Source of the DNA: an uncultured Fodinibius sp.
Lineage (GTDB): Bacteria; Bacteroidota; Rhodothermia; Balneolales; Balneolaceae
Direction: 5' to 3'
Assembly: GCA_913056235.1 (NCBI GenBank)
Contig: CAJXMW010000001.1
Coordinates: 434,001 to 498,000, forward strand
DNA: 64,000 nucleotides
The stretch's first letter is position 1. Each line of letters begins with the position of its first letter. The position numbers and the translations under genes are program-made. Positions 44,247 to 52,368 of the stretch are shown here, in pieces. The notes beneath the pieces are model-generated. The model was given only the letters and a program-made list of their open reading frames with translations. It was not told the origin of the DNA and searched no databases.

Positions 44247-44615
44247 TTAAATTAATCCATCTTTTTCCATTCGAAGTTCAAACGAGGAAGCGATATTTCG
44301 AGCCAGCTGTTTCGCTAACTTTGCTTTTGCACCCTCATAAAGTTCATCTACTGTGTCCTCAAATAACCGGTACCATCGATCGAAATCACCCTCCTTTATA
44401 GGAAGCGGCATGTGCTTCCTGAAAGGACGACCCTCGTAACGATCTGTTTGAAAAAGCAGATATGACCAGAAGTCAACCATTTTGGGCAAATGCACATCCC
44501 AATCCACATTAGCTACATCATTGAAAATATATCCAAGGCGTTCATCTCTCTGAACCTTTTCATAGAAATTGTGAACAAGCACTTCCACATCCTGATCGGT
44601 CCGAATATCATTCAT
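44247..44615 (-). CDS. Group III truncated haemoglobin
   Basis: A 122-residue globin of the 2-over-2 class with group III features: VHNFYEKVQRDERLGYIFND, then FWSYLLFQTDRYEGRPFRKHMPLP, where the proximal His region (FRKHMP) and Tyr/Trp distal residues are visible, and RWYRLFEDTVDELYEG. Group III proteins bind O2 and NO and are usually linked to NO handling; here the neighbours are RIC and azurin genes. Full length for the class. Confidence 0.85.
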   Translation of the reverse strand: MNDIRTDQDVEVLVHNFYEKVQRDERLGYIFNDVANVDWDVHLPKMVDFWSYLLFQTDRYEGRPFRKHMPLPIKEGDFDRWYRLFEDTVDELYEGAKAKLAKQLARNIASSFELRMEKDGLI

Positions 44616-44632
44616 AAAAGGAAAAGTTACTT

Positions 44633-45361
44633 CTAATTCAGAGATTGTTCCAGCTCAATTGCTTTTGGAAACAGGATATTGTTTTCCAGGTGTACATGTT
44701 TATGCAGATCTTTTTCAAAAGCCTCCAAGTTTTCAAACAGCAGGCGATAGGTCGTGCAAGCATCTTCCGGGGGCGTAAAATCGTCGCTTAGTTCTCTAAT
44801 CTCTTTCATGGCCGCACCAGATTGATCATGCTCATGCTCCATCATAGAAATGGGATTGGCTGCTTTGCCAAAATCAGGCGTATCAGGCTGTTCACCATTC
44901 TTATCTGCTTCAACAAGTCGTTTCACGTACGGAAACAGAAGCTCTTCTTCTTTATCCAGGTGATTAATTATTTCTCCATGAAGCATCGTAAACTCATAGT
45001 ATATATCCTTCAGTTCAGGATGTAGGTTGCCATGTACACCGGCAACCTTCTTCGCATACTGACCTATTTCAGGCAATTTTTGCCTTGAAAACTTATGGTG
45101 ATTTTTTATGATATAATCTATCAGAAAGTCCAGTGACCATTCCGTATAGTTATCTTTTCTTGCTCCGACTGTTTCTAATTCCTTCAAGGCCTGCCACACT
45201 TCGTTGGGATCGATATTGGTTTCTTGGCATGCTTCATCCACGGTACGATCACCGCCACAGCAAAAATCTATATCAAACCTACCAAATACCTTTGCTGCTT
45301 GATAATTATCCGCAACTATCTGACCAATGGTTCGAGCTTTTTCTTTTTGCATAGCCTTCAC
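44633..45361 (-). CDS. ric: Iron-sulfur cluster repair protein RIC (ScdA/YtfE)
   Basis: 242 residues: the N-terminal DUF542 domain with vicinal cysteines C34-C35 (DFCCGG), then a hemerythrin-like di-iron domain with His and Glu ligands (NHHKFSRQ, MLHGEIINHLDKEEELLFPYVK, MMEHEHDQS, HVHLENNILFPK). RIC proteins repair Fe-S clusters damaged by nitrosative or oxidative stress. The azurin gene precedes it in the operon. All expected ligands appear present. Confidence 0.92.
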   Translation of the reverse strand: MKAMQKEKARTIGQIVADNYQAAKVFGRFDIDFCCGGDRTVDEACQETNIDPNEVWQALKELETVGARKDNYTEWSLDFLIDYIIKNHHKFSRQKLPEIGQYAKKVAGVHGNLHPELKDIYYEFTMLHGEIINHLDKEEELLFPYVKRLVEADKNGEQPDTPDFGKAANPISMMEHEHDQSGAAMKEIRELSDDFTPPEDACTTYRLLFENLEAFEKDLHKHVHLENNILFPKAIELEQSLN

Positions 45362-45389
45362 TAATTCAATTTTTGATTACTTAAAGAAT

Positions 45390-45430
45390 CCACGGCCAGG
45401 CAACCACATAACGGTTACCTGTGACCGTGG
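45390..45430 (-). terminator. Hairpin between azurin and RIC genes
   Basis: Read leftward, CCACGG...CAGG...AACC pairs with GGTT...CCTG...CCGTGG around a seven-base loop, followed by a short T-rich stretch. It is a partial terminator or stabiliser downstream of the azurin gene. Confidence 0.5.
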
Positions 45431-45440
45431 TCTTGTATTT

Positions 45441-46013
45441 CTATTCAACATTTAGTGTGCCTTCCATACCCGCTGCATAATGTCCGGGAAACGAACATAG
45501 AAATGGATAATCACCCGTTTTCTCCGGTACCGTGAAGGCCACTTCAACGGTTTCCCCGCCAACTGCTAACTCGCTATGTGCTATGATTTGATCAGTCATA
45601 TCAGATGGTATATAGTCATTACCTTTCGCTTGCGAGGCGGCTTGGGCAAAAGCATCCACATCTGCCGAGAGCATCAGCAGTATAAAATTGTGAGCCATAG
45701 CTGAAGCCGGCAGCTGACTTTGGGTTGTCAGTTGAATTCGGATTTTTTCTCCGGGTTCAGCCGATATCGTTTCCAGCTCAAGCATACCATCGTTGCCAAC
45801 CGTAGCACCAGTTCTAATGCCCTGCTGGCTTTCGTCTTCCACAACGTACTTCATCTGATCAATACCGATAATATTGATCGTACGTACATCGGATGATTGA
45901 CTTGTAGCCGTTTGCGTATCGGTACTACTTTGGGTTTGATCTTGGCTGTCAGAACCGCCTCCGCAAGCAGTAACAAATAATAGAACAAGAGGAAGTATAT
46001 AAAAATAACGCAT
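45441..46013 (-). CDS. Azurin/auracyanin-like blue-copper lipoprotein
   Basis: 190 residues, lipobox TAC17, a Gln/Ser/Thr linker, then a cupredoxin domain with type-1 copper ligands: His in AMAHNF and Cys-x-x-x-x-His-x-x-x-x-Met in FLCSFPGHYAAGM. It is a periplasmic electron carrier, able to feed cbb3 oxidase or nitrite/NO reductases. It precedes the RIC gene in the same direction, 79 bases apart with a hairpin. Confidence 0.88.
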   Translation of the reverse strand: MRYFYILPLVLLFVTACGGGSDSQDQTQSSTDTQTATSQSSDVRTINIIGIDQMKYVVEDESQQGIRTGATVGNDGMLELETISAEPGEKIRIQLTTQSQLPASAMAHNFILLMLSADVDAFAQAASQAKGNDYIPSDMTDQIIAHSELAVGGETVEVAFTVPEKTGDYPFLCSFPGHYAAGMEGTLNVE

Positions 46014-46055
46014 ATTGTAACGAGATCTATTTGATTATATAATTCAAGTGATAAG

Positions 46056-46481
46056 TTATAATAGTGTCGCATCAAGGCTGATGTCAGTCCCAGCTAACGC
46101 TTGAGAAACCGGGCACCCTTCTTTCGCGCCCTCAGCAAATTTTTGGAATGTACCGTTGTCGATATCAGGCACGTTTGCCTCTGTTATAAGTTTTATCCCA
46201 GTAATTGCCGGACCACCATCGATGACCTCAAAAGTCACTTCCGCTTGGGTGTCGATCGATTCGGGATCGTACCCTGCTTCGGACAATTCCAGCGATAACG
46301 CCATGGAAAAGCAACCGGCATGTGCAGCACCGATGAGCTCTTCGGGATTGGTACCTTCGCCATTCTCAAATCGAGAGGCAAAGGTATAGGCGCCCTCGTA
46401 CGAGCCACTATCCATTTTCATCGTTCCGTTTCCATTTTTTAAATCTCCATTCCATGTTGCATTTGCGTTAGTTGTAGGCAT
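46056..46481 (-). CDS. OsmC-family peroxidase
   Basis: 141 residues with the OsmC fold: NPEELIGAAHAGCFSMALSLEL contains the first reactive Cys, and GCPVSQAL the second, the pair that reduces organic hydroperoxides. Full length. It lies in the leftward respiration operon. Confidence 0.88.
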   Translation of the reverse strand: MPTTNANATWNGDLKNGNGTMKMDSGSYEGAYTFASRFENGEGTNPEELIGAAHAGCFSMALSLELSEAGYDPESIDTQAEVTFEVIDGGPAITGIKLITEANVPDIDNGTFQKFAEGAKEGCPVSQALAGTDISLDATLL

Positions 46482-46534
46482 AATATTATTTGACTTTAGT
46501 TTGTATTTCCGTGTTTGATTGAGAGTTATAAAAA

Positions 46535-47368
46535 CTAGTTTGAACTTCCTTTTGCTCGCACTTTTTGCACCTCCTCAGCTGTTACAGTGGGAGCATCATT
46601 ACCCCAGCTTGTACGTTCGTGATTAATAATGGCCGCCACCTCCTCATCAGAGAGTTGTTCCGAAAAGGGCGGCATCGCGGCCGAATACTCTACCCCGTCA
46701 ATAGCCTTTCCCTGCATCCCAAACAAGACAATTTCAATGTGGCGCGTCGGATCTTCAGCTGTTACCACTGGGTCATCTGATAGCGGTGGAAATGCCCCGG
46801 GAACGCCTTCCCCATTCCCCTGATGACAACTGGCACAGCTCGTGCGATATAAGGTTGCTCCAATATTTGCTTTGGAGGTCGGTGGTACCTGTCCGGCAGA
46901 TTGTGCATTATCACCTTTACCCGTAAAAAAGCTGTAGGTCGGTGAGCTCGCATATTCGTCCGGCACATTCCACTGCTGGGCAATGTAGAATGCGCTCCAA
47001 GCTACGACTATCAAAAGCAGAACCCATGCCCAGGTTGGTACGGGAGCCGGAGTTTCGGCCCGGGATGGCTCCCAAAATGGCTCTTTGGCTCCGCCATAGG
47101 CATTTAACAGAATGGGGACTTTCCCTTCCAGCATATCATTATCTTGCAATCCTTCAACATCAATACCGGGCCCATTTCTTACCTCAAAGGGAATAGTTCG
47201 GACTCCTTTGTGACCGCTGGCATCGGTAGCGACCACTTTCAGTTTATGTGGCCCGTCCTCCAGTTGCGTTGTATCCAATTCAAAACGGACGGGAGGGCGA
47301 TACGAGACAATGGGCTCGTCCTCATCATCCAGATATACATGGATTAAATTACTGTTGTCTTCAGACAT
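46535..47368 (-). CDS. Membrane-bound c-type cytochrome with N-terminal Ig-like domain
   Basis: 277 residues in three parts: an N-terminal ~95-residue Ig-like beta domain (cytosolic or periplasmic side not certain), a transmembrane helix at about 112-130 (VPTWAWVLLLIVVAW), and a C-terminal cytochrome c domain with CASCH and a Met ligand region (YSAAMPPF). The last ~75 residues are almost the same as the C-terminal domain of the CcoO-like protein encoded at 47607, showing a recent duplication. It serves as the CcoP-like subunit by position. Confidence 0.82.
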   Translation of the reverse strand: MSEDNSNLIHVYLDDEDEPIVSYRPPVRFELDTTQLEDGPHKLKVVATDASGHKGVRTIPFEVRNGPGIDVEGLQDNDMLEGKVPILLNAYGGAKEPFWEPSRAETPAPVPTWAWVLLLIVVAWSAFYIAQQWNVPDEYASSPTYSFFTGKGDNAQSAGQVPPTSKANIGATLYRTSCASCHQGNGEGVPGAFPPLSDDPVVTAEDPTRHIEIVLFGMQGKAIDGVEYSAAMPPFSEQLSDEEVAAIINHERTSWGNDAPTVTAEEVQKVRAKGSSN

Positions 47369-47379
47369 TATGCTCGTTG

Positions 47380-47604
47380 TTAAGATTCGTCTTTTAAAAT
47401 CTTCCGTTTAATATGACTTTCGGATTTTTCTCCTGGCCAGAGGAACCACTTGATCGTAAAAAACACCACGGCCAAAACAATGATCGATGATCCTACAAGC
47501 ACCAGGTAATAGAGTGCACCCTCGGGCGGGGCATATTCTCTTCCTTCGCTGGAAGTGGAGAACTCCGAGACTTGCTGTATAAATGTTAAAAAGTACAATA
47601 ACAT
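47380..47604 (-). CDS. Small oxidase-associated membrane protein, CcoQ/CcoH-like
   Basis: 74 residues, one transmembrane segment (ALYYLVLVGSSIIVLAVVFF, 20 residues) with a short basic tail. It sits between the two cytochrome genes, where CcoQ or CcoH-type subunits are found. Sequence alone cannot distinguish these. Confidence 0.6.
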   Translation of the reverse strand: MLLYFLTFIQQVSEFSTSSEGREYAPPEGALYYLVLVGSSIIVLAVVFFTIKWFLWPGEKSESHIKRKILKDES

Positions 47605-47606
47605 GG

Positions 47607-48620
47607 TTATTCTTCTGCTTGGATTTTATTTAGCTCATCATTGTTGCGGACTTTCGCCACATCTTCTGGCGTGACAGTGGGAGCATCATTACCCCAGCTG
47701 GTCCGTTCGTGATTGATAACCGCAGCCACTTCTTCGTCGGATAATGATTCCCCAAATGGCTGCATAATACCTTGATACTCCGTTCCCGCAATGGTCTTCC
47801 CTTGCAACCCGTATAGCACCACTCGAATATGATCAGTAGCATCTTCAGCCGTTACTACCGGATCACCTGCCATAGCAGGAAATACCCCTTGTACTCCCTG
47901 GCCATCACTTTGGTGACAAGAGGCACAGTTGTTAGCATAAATAGTTGCTCCATTTATTTTCTTTTTAGCCGCTTGTGCTGCAACAGAATCAGCCTTTGCT
48001 TGCTGGGCAGCTGTTGGCTTCGCATCCATCGGCACCTGTTTAAGGGATTTCAAATAGGCGACCAGGGCCTTTGCCTTTTTGGTTGGAACTATTTTTCCGT
48101 TGGAAGGTCCATATTCTCCAGGAATGGACACTACGGTCGCATCCTTAGGTGGGTTTTCCACAACCTGAAACAGCCATGGGTAGGAGGGCATAATCGATTC
48201 TTTTACGACCGATCGTGGATTGTAAAGGTGCATATAATGCCAAACCGAACTGGGCTGTCGCTTACCGATATTAGTTAGATCAGGTCCGGTTCGCTCGCTT
48301 CCCAACACGGCAGGCGTCTGTCGCCAGACACTGGGTCTGTTTATGCGTGCATAATCACCGGGCGCCGAGGGACGTCCCCAGTTTTCATCCATTGTAATAG
48401 GACGCACTTGCTGTGTGTGACAGTAAACACAGCCTTCATTGATAAACACCTTCATCCCTTTGCGTTCCAGTTCAGTCATCGGTTCACTGGCAGGTAATGG
48501 CTCATTTTCTTGCTGGACCCAAAGTGCTGGGAATACCGCAATTATCAGACTGAGAAAAATAAATCCCCAGAATACTACGCCAAAAAGCAGCTTATGATTT
48601 TTATGAAAATTAAGCTTCAT
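47607..48620 (-). CDS. ccoO: CcoO-like monohaem cytochrome fused to a second cytochrome c
   Basis: 337 residues. The N-terminal part matches CcoO: a membrane anchor (about 12-30), CVYCHTQQVRP haem motif, RTGPDLTNIG, and HLYNPRSVVKESIMPSYPW with the Met ligand. After a Lys/Ala linker (~205-220) a second cytochrome c domain follows (CASCH, MQPF), so it is a dihaem fusion rather than the usual ~200-residue CcoO. The extra domain duplicates the C-terminus of the neighbouring cytochrome protein. It lies 15 bases downstream of ccoN. Confidence 0.88.
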   Translation of the reverse strand: MKLNFHKNHKLLFGVVFWGFIFLSLIIAVFPALWVQQENEPLPASEPMTELERKGMKVFINEGCVYCHTQQVRPITMDENWGRPSAPGDYARINRPSVWRQTPAVLGSERTGPDLTNIGKRQPSSVWHYMHLYNPRSVVKESIMPSYPWLFQVVENPPKDATVVSIPGEYGPSNGKIVPTKKAKALVAYLKSLKQVPMDAKPTAAQQAKADSVAAQAAKKKINGATIYANNCASCHQSDGQGVQGVFPAMAGDPVVTAEDATDHIRVVLYGLQGKTIAGTEYQGIMQPFGESLSDEEVAAVINHERTSWGNDAPTVTPEDVAKVRNNDELNKIQAEE

Positions 48621-48635
48621 AATGGATCAAATATT

Positions 48636-50069
48636 TTATGCGTTTACGGATTCAGCTTTGGTCATTTTATCTGTGGTAGGACGCATTTTCCAGACGTTAT
48701 ACCCGAAAATAAGGTGTGATATAAACATCATAGTGCCCCCTACGGCTCTCCAAACCCAGTAAGGTGTCATCAAAGTAACCGACTCAATAAATGACTCCCC
48801 TGCTATCCAACTTAACCCCTGCAGGGTGCCGCCAATCATCAGGGGAATGCTATAAACCAGCACGCCAATCAATGCCAGCCAAAAATGTGCCCCTACGGCA
48901 AACTGTGGTGGCTCATTACCCGTCATTCTTGGGATTAATCCATAAATTCCACCCCATACCAAGAATGAGACAAATCCATACATGCTCATGTGCGAATGGG
49001 CAATAGTATAGTTGGTAAAGTGCCACACTTTGTTGAGAGAACGGAATGCTTCCAGCGTCCCCTGATATGAAACAATGGCGTAGAAAATTACACCAACCAG
49101 GATAAATGGCAGTGAGTAGCTTCGTGCAATAGTACGCCACTTACCACGCATGGTCAGCAAAAAGTTTCCCGTACCAGCCGTAACCGGTACTATCATTCCA
49201 ACACTAAAGACAATGGCGACAGTCTGGATCCACCAAGGGATAGGACTAAACACAAAGTGGTGCGAACCAATCATGGTATAGAACACCATCTGCGTCCAAA
49301 AGGCAAGAACACCCAGCGAATATGAATAAATGGGCCTGTTTAACAGTTTGGGTAAGAAGTAGTATGTAAGACCTAGTACCATGGGAGTAAACCACTGCCC
49401 CACGCCTTGGTGCATATAATAGCCCTGAATAACCGTTTGGCTGATCCCATCCTGCTGATAGCCTGGCAGGTAAGCAACCAACACAAGGATAATAGTCCAT
49501 AAACAGGCTGCCAGGATATACCAGTTGGAGATATAAATTTCTTTTACATTACGATCAGCAATCGTTTTATACAGGTTATAGGCAATTAGCATGAGGCCAA
49601 ATGCAAAGAATGCAAATACAGGCCAGACAAATTCACGATACTCTTGCGCGCCGTTATTAATACCGGCCATCAGGCTAATGACCCCAATTACGACAGAGAG
49701 ATTCATGAGAACCAAGCTCGTCCAACCTAGCCGATAACTGAATAGCTCCCGTTGACTGGTACGCGGCACGACATATAAAGCCAGTGCTAACATGCCTTGA
49801 GACAAAAATCCCCAGAACACTACGTTCGTATGAACGGGGCGCAGGCGTCCGAACGATAACCAGGAAATGGTATCAAGTTCCGGCCACACAAATTTAAGCC
49901 CCAGATACTCACCAACGAGCGTTCCAAACACCAGCCAAAAAGCTGAACAGGCGATAAACGAAAATATCAGTCTGACAGAATTTGGAGACGTTTCGATACG
50001 CTCTTCAGCTTTCGCCTTTTCAACCGTTAATGGACGTTCTACAGAACGTACAGCAGAAGGTTTATTCAT
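48636..50069 (-). CDS. ccoN: cbb3-type haem-copper oxidase catalytic subunit
   Basis: 477 residues, ~12 transmembrane segments. Low-spin haem ligands include His80 (GRLRPVHTN). CuB ligands are His220 (YYMHQGVGQ), His270 and His271 (GSHH). Tyr264 lies six residues before His270, the position of the cross-linked catalytic Tyr in CcoN. This Tyr argues for an oxygen reductase rather than NorB, which lacks it. A haem ligand region AHSHMSMYG follows. It pumps or consumes protons while reducing O2 at low tension. Overlaps the NnrS-like gene by four bases. Confidence 0.87.
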   Translation of the reverse strand: MNKPSAVRSVERPLTVEKAKAEERIETSPNSVRLIFSFIACSAFWLVFGTLVGEYLGLKFVWPELDTISWLSFGRLRPVHTNVVFWGFLSQGMLALALYVVPRTSQRELFSYRLGWTSLVLMNLSVVIGVISLMAGINNGAQEYREFVWPVFAFFAFGLMLIAYNLYKTIADRNVKEIYISNWYILAACLWTIILVLVAYLPGYQQDGISQTVIQGYYMHQGVGQWFTPMVLGLTYYFLPKLLNRPIYSYSLGVLAFWTQMVFYTMIGSHHFVFSPIPWWIQTVAIVFSVGMIVPVTAGTGNFLLTMRGKWRTIARSYSLPFILVGVIFYAIVSYQGTLEAFRSLNKVWHFTNYTIAHSHMSMYGFVSFLVWGGIYGLIPRMTGNEPPQFAVGAHFWLALIGVLVYSIPLMIGGTLQGLSWIAGESFIESVTLMTPYWVWRAVGGTMMFISHLIFGYNVWKMRPTTDKMTKAESVNA

Positions 50070-51208
50070 AATCTCGAACTATTATCATCAACAGATTTAA
50101 CATTTCGATTGTGTAACTCCTTCTTTTTTTCATATGCATCGCTGATTAACTGGGAGAGTACTCCTACCAGAAAGAGAAGAATGGCCAACACATTACCATG
50201 GCTACCTATAGTTCTCACAAGCGGAGATAGCAGCAAGTCGCCCAATACTCGAACCATTAGAAAGCCGTGTAATAGAATCAGGGGTAGATAAAAGTAACTA
50301 TGCCAAGGCACCATTTTACCTGATAAAGAAGGAATAATGACAGAAGCGTGAGCAAATATCATACTGAACACAAACCCAACAAATATCATATGTAACAATC
50401 CGTCATATAACGGACCTGCTGTAGGAAATCCATACCAGAGACCGAATAGACCTGCTAGAATTAGCCACCCATAACCTGTAAGCAGAGAAATAGCACTATA
50501 ACGGGTCCATTCTACCGATTTAATTGTGCGACGAGCCACATCATACTGTATTAGCCATCCAGCTACTCCGATTAGAAATAATGAAGCAATGCCCCACCCA
50601 ATCATCCGATTAAAATGAGTAATGGTTAACGCTAAAATCCATCCAAGAATGAGTCCGGCAAAAATTCGTTGCGCTTGTTTGGGCGGACGCATGATACGGT
50701 TCAGTTCAAGTCGTTCTCCAAAGATGGTAAGCATTGGGAAAGCTGCCCACCAGCCAACGAGCGTGTAGATTGGAAATCCAAACACATAAAACAGGTTGCC
50801 AACTAATAATGCTCCAGCTCCCAAGGCCATAATCAAGTGATAGATTTTAGGCTGCAGGTAGTACAGAAAACCCATGACCGTGGTGAGCCCGATCGAACCT
50901 AATATGAGGCTCCACTCTCCCGGTATTTGCAAACCGGTTAACAGGAATACAGTTGAAACCGCCATAAAAACAGGACCAATAAATGCCCATTTTTTATCAA
51001 GAGCAGCTGCTCGTTCCAATCCAATGAGAGTCCCCAAAAAACCATTAATCATAAGTGGCCCATGAGCTAAGGGAGAAACTGAATGTTTTACGTCTGATAA
51101 AAATCCTAATCTGATTAACCCAGCATACAGTCCTGTTAGCAACCCAATTGCAGCCAGAAACAACAGTCCCACTAACACATATGTTGGAACTTTTACATCA
51201 GTATTCAT
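50066..51208 (-). CDS. NnrS-family membrane protein
   Basis: 380 residues, 11-12 hydrophobic segments, with NnrS-like features: HGPLMINGFLGTLIGLERAAAL early and LLHMIFVGFVFSMIFAHASVIIP late, each with His in the membrane. NnrS is a haem- and copper-containing protein linked to NO resistance. It directly precedes ccoN with a four-base overlap, tying NO tolerance to oxidase expression. Confidence 0.8.
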   Translation of the reverse strand: MNTDVKVPTYVLVGLLFLAAIGLLTGLYAGLIRLGFLSDVKHSVSPLAHGPLMINGFLGTLIGLERAAALDKKWAFIGPVFMAVSTVFLLTGLQIPGEWSLILGSIGLTTVMGFLYYLQPKIYHLIMALGAGALLVGNLFYVFGFPIYTLVGWWAAFPMLTIFGERLELNRIMRPPKQAQRIFAGLILGWILALTITHFNRMIGWGIASLFLIGVAGWLIQYDVARRTIKSVEWTRYSAISLLTGYGWLILAGLFGLWYGFPTAGPLYDGLLHMIFVGFVFSMIFAHASVIIPSLSGKMVPWHSYFYLPLILLHGFLMVRVLGDLLLSPLVRTIGSHGNVLAILLFLVGVLSQLISDAYEKKKELHNRNVKSVDDNSSRL

Positions 51209-51227
51209 CGTCGCCTATAAACCTTTA

Positions 51228-51581
51228 TTAACTACGTTGCTGAGGTGGTGGATAGCCAAAAAACTCCACGTCCTCTTTAATCATATCGACGGTCCATTCT
51301 GGCTCCCAAACCATGCGGGCTTCGTACTCATCGATTTCATCAATGGATGCAAGCTTTTCTTCGACTTGTTGTTGTAAAAAGCGACGCATAGGACAGCCCG
51401 GAGTCGTAGCCGTAAATTCTACAATCACTCTGCCATCGTCATACAAGATGTTATATACCAGTCCCAGGTCTACGATGTTTACGCCCAGTTCGGGATCAAT
51501 TACATCGCGTAGCTGCCGGACTATCGTACGCCTTTTATCGGGAGTTAAATACATCGGATTATTACTATGCTGTTTTGCCAA
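51228..51581 (-). CDS. MIP18/DUF59 Fe-S assembly factor
   Basis: 117 residues with DVIDPELGVNIVDLGLVYNI and the TTPGCPM Cys loop of the MIP18/SufT/PaaD group, which acts in Fe-S cluster maturation. It lies between the NnrS and DUF2249 genes; the stop of the DUF2249 gene overlaps its start by 17 bases. Confidence 0.88.
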   Translation of the reverse strand: MAKQHSNNPMYLTPDKRRTIVRQLRDVIDPELGVNIVDLGLVYNILYDDGRVIVEFTATTPGCPMRRFLQQQVEEKLASIDEIDEYEARMVWEPEWTVDMIKEDVEFFGYPPPQQRS

Positions 51582-51804
51582 TCCTCACCTTCCATACGTC
51601 GGGCCCCTCTTCGAGGTATTTCCAGGTAAACTTTTGGTCGACCCGTTCAGCGGCCATTTCGTATTTTAACGGTTTCGGATCATGATCATTGATAATGACA
51701 AAGGTTTCTCCTGCATCGAGATCGTCAAATGTTTCAAAAATAGTTGGATGTTTTCGTTTAGGTTCGATCTTTCGAACGTCAATTTTTTGTTCAGTTTCAG
51801 ACAT
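51565..51804 (-). CDS. DUF2249 domain protein
   Basis: 79 residues with the DUF2249 core DVRKIEPKRKHPTIFETFDDL and the signature NDHDPKPLKYE. Family members occur beside RIC/hemerythrin and denitrification genes, and are thought to take part in NO or haem handling; biochemical role not settled. Its 17-base overlap with the MIP18 gene implies coupled translation. Confidence 0.85.
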   Translation of the reverse strand: MSETEQKIDVRKIEPKRKHPTIFETFDDLDAGETFVIINDHDPKPLKYEMAAERVDQKFTWKYLEEGPDVWKVRIGKTA

Positions 51805-51852
51805 TGTGTTGAGTTTTGATTAATAGTTATAGGTTATACCGTTCACGAATAA

Positions 51853-52224
51853 CTAATTCCCTGCTTTTGCCTCTTCCCAGCTTTCAATCAGGTGCTCCCG
51901 CTTGTTTTCTCGGTCGCTCCACGCGTCAACTTCCGGCAGTGGCTCTTTTACTTCATTGATAATATGTTCGGCCCATTCCTCCGACAGCCGTTCATTAAGC
52001 TCGATATAATCCACCCATTCCATAGGTACTTCATCATCAGGATAAATGGCCTCCTCGGGACATTCGGCGACGCAAGCATCACAATCAATACATTCAAAAG
52101 GATCGATCACCAAAAAGTTTGGGCCCTCACGAAAAGCATCCACGGGACAAACAGCAGCACAGTTTGTGTGCTTACATTGAATACACGGATCGGTTACTAC
52201 GTAAGCCATTGCTCCTATAGTCAC
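51853..52224 (-). CDS. fdxA: FdxA-type 7Fe/8Fe ferredoxin
   Basis: 123 residues. N-terminal cluster motifs CIQCKHTNCAAVCPVDAF and CIDCDACVAECP with Glu/Asp-rich tail (VDYIELNERLSEEWAEHI), the FdxA plan of a [3Fe-4S]/[4Fe-4S] ferredoxin. The ATG at 52209 (MAYVVTDPC) is the more usual start; the ORF begins 15 bases earlier at MTIGAM. First gene of the leftward operon, facing an operator-like repeat. Confidence 0.88.
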   Translation of the reverse strand: MTIGAMAYVVTDPCIQCKHTNCAAVCPVDAFREGPNFLVIDPFECIDCDACVAECPEEAIYPDDEVPMEWVDYIELNERLSEEWAEHIINEVKEPLPEVDAWSDRENKREHLIESWEEAKAGN

Positions 52225-52278
52225 TTGTTATTTTTTGTTTCAGTCCAAAGGTATGAGTAGACAAAATTAATATCAACT

Positions 52279-52304
52279 ATTAAATCGGTTTTTACCAATT
52301 TAAT
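52279..52304. promoter_or_regulatory. Operator-like inverted repeat between divergent genes
   Basis: ATTAAATCGGT (52279-52289) and ACCAATTTAAT (52294-52304) form an 11-base inverted repeat with one mismatch around TTTT, between fdxA (left) and the RIC-like gene (right). It is a candidate binding site for the SufR-like or Rrf2 regulator of this module. Confidence 0.45.
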
Positions 52305-52368
52305 TGATTAAATAGTTTCATATGACTATCTTTATACTGATCGAGATGATAAACAAAGGTAGATAACC

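Noticed and set aside
48636-50069. NO reductase (NorB) as identity of the catalytic subunit, because of the NO-related neighbours
   Set aside because: Tyr264, six residues before the paired CuB His, is the position of the catalytic Tyr in cbb3 oxidase, and the partner has the CcoO haem motif.
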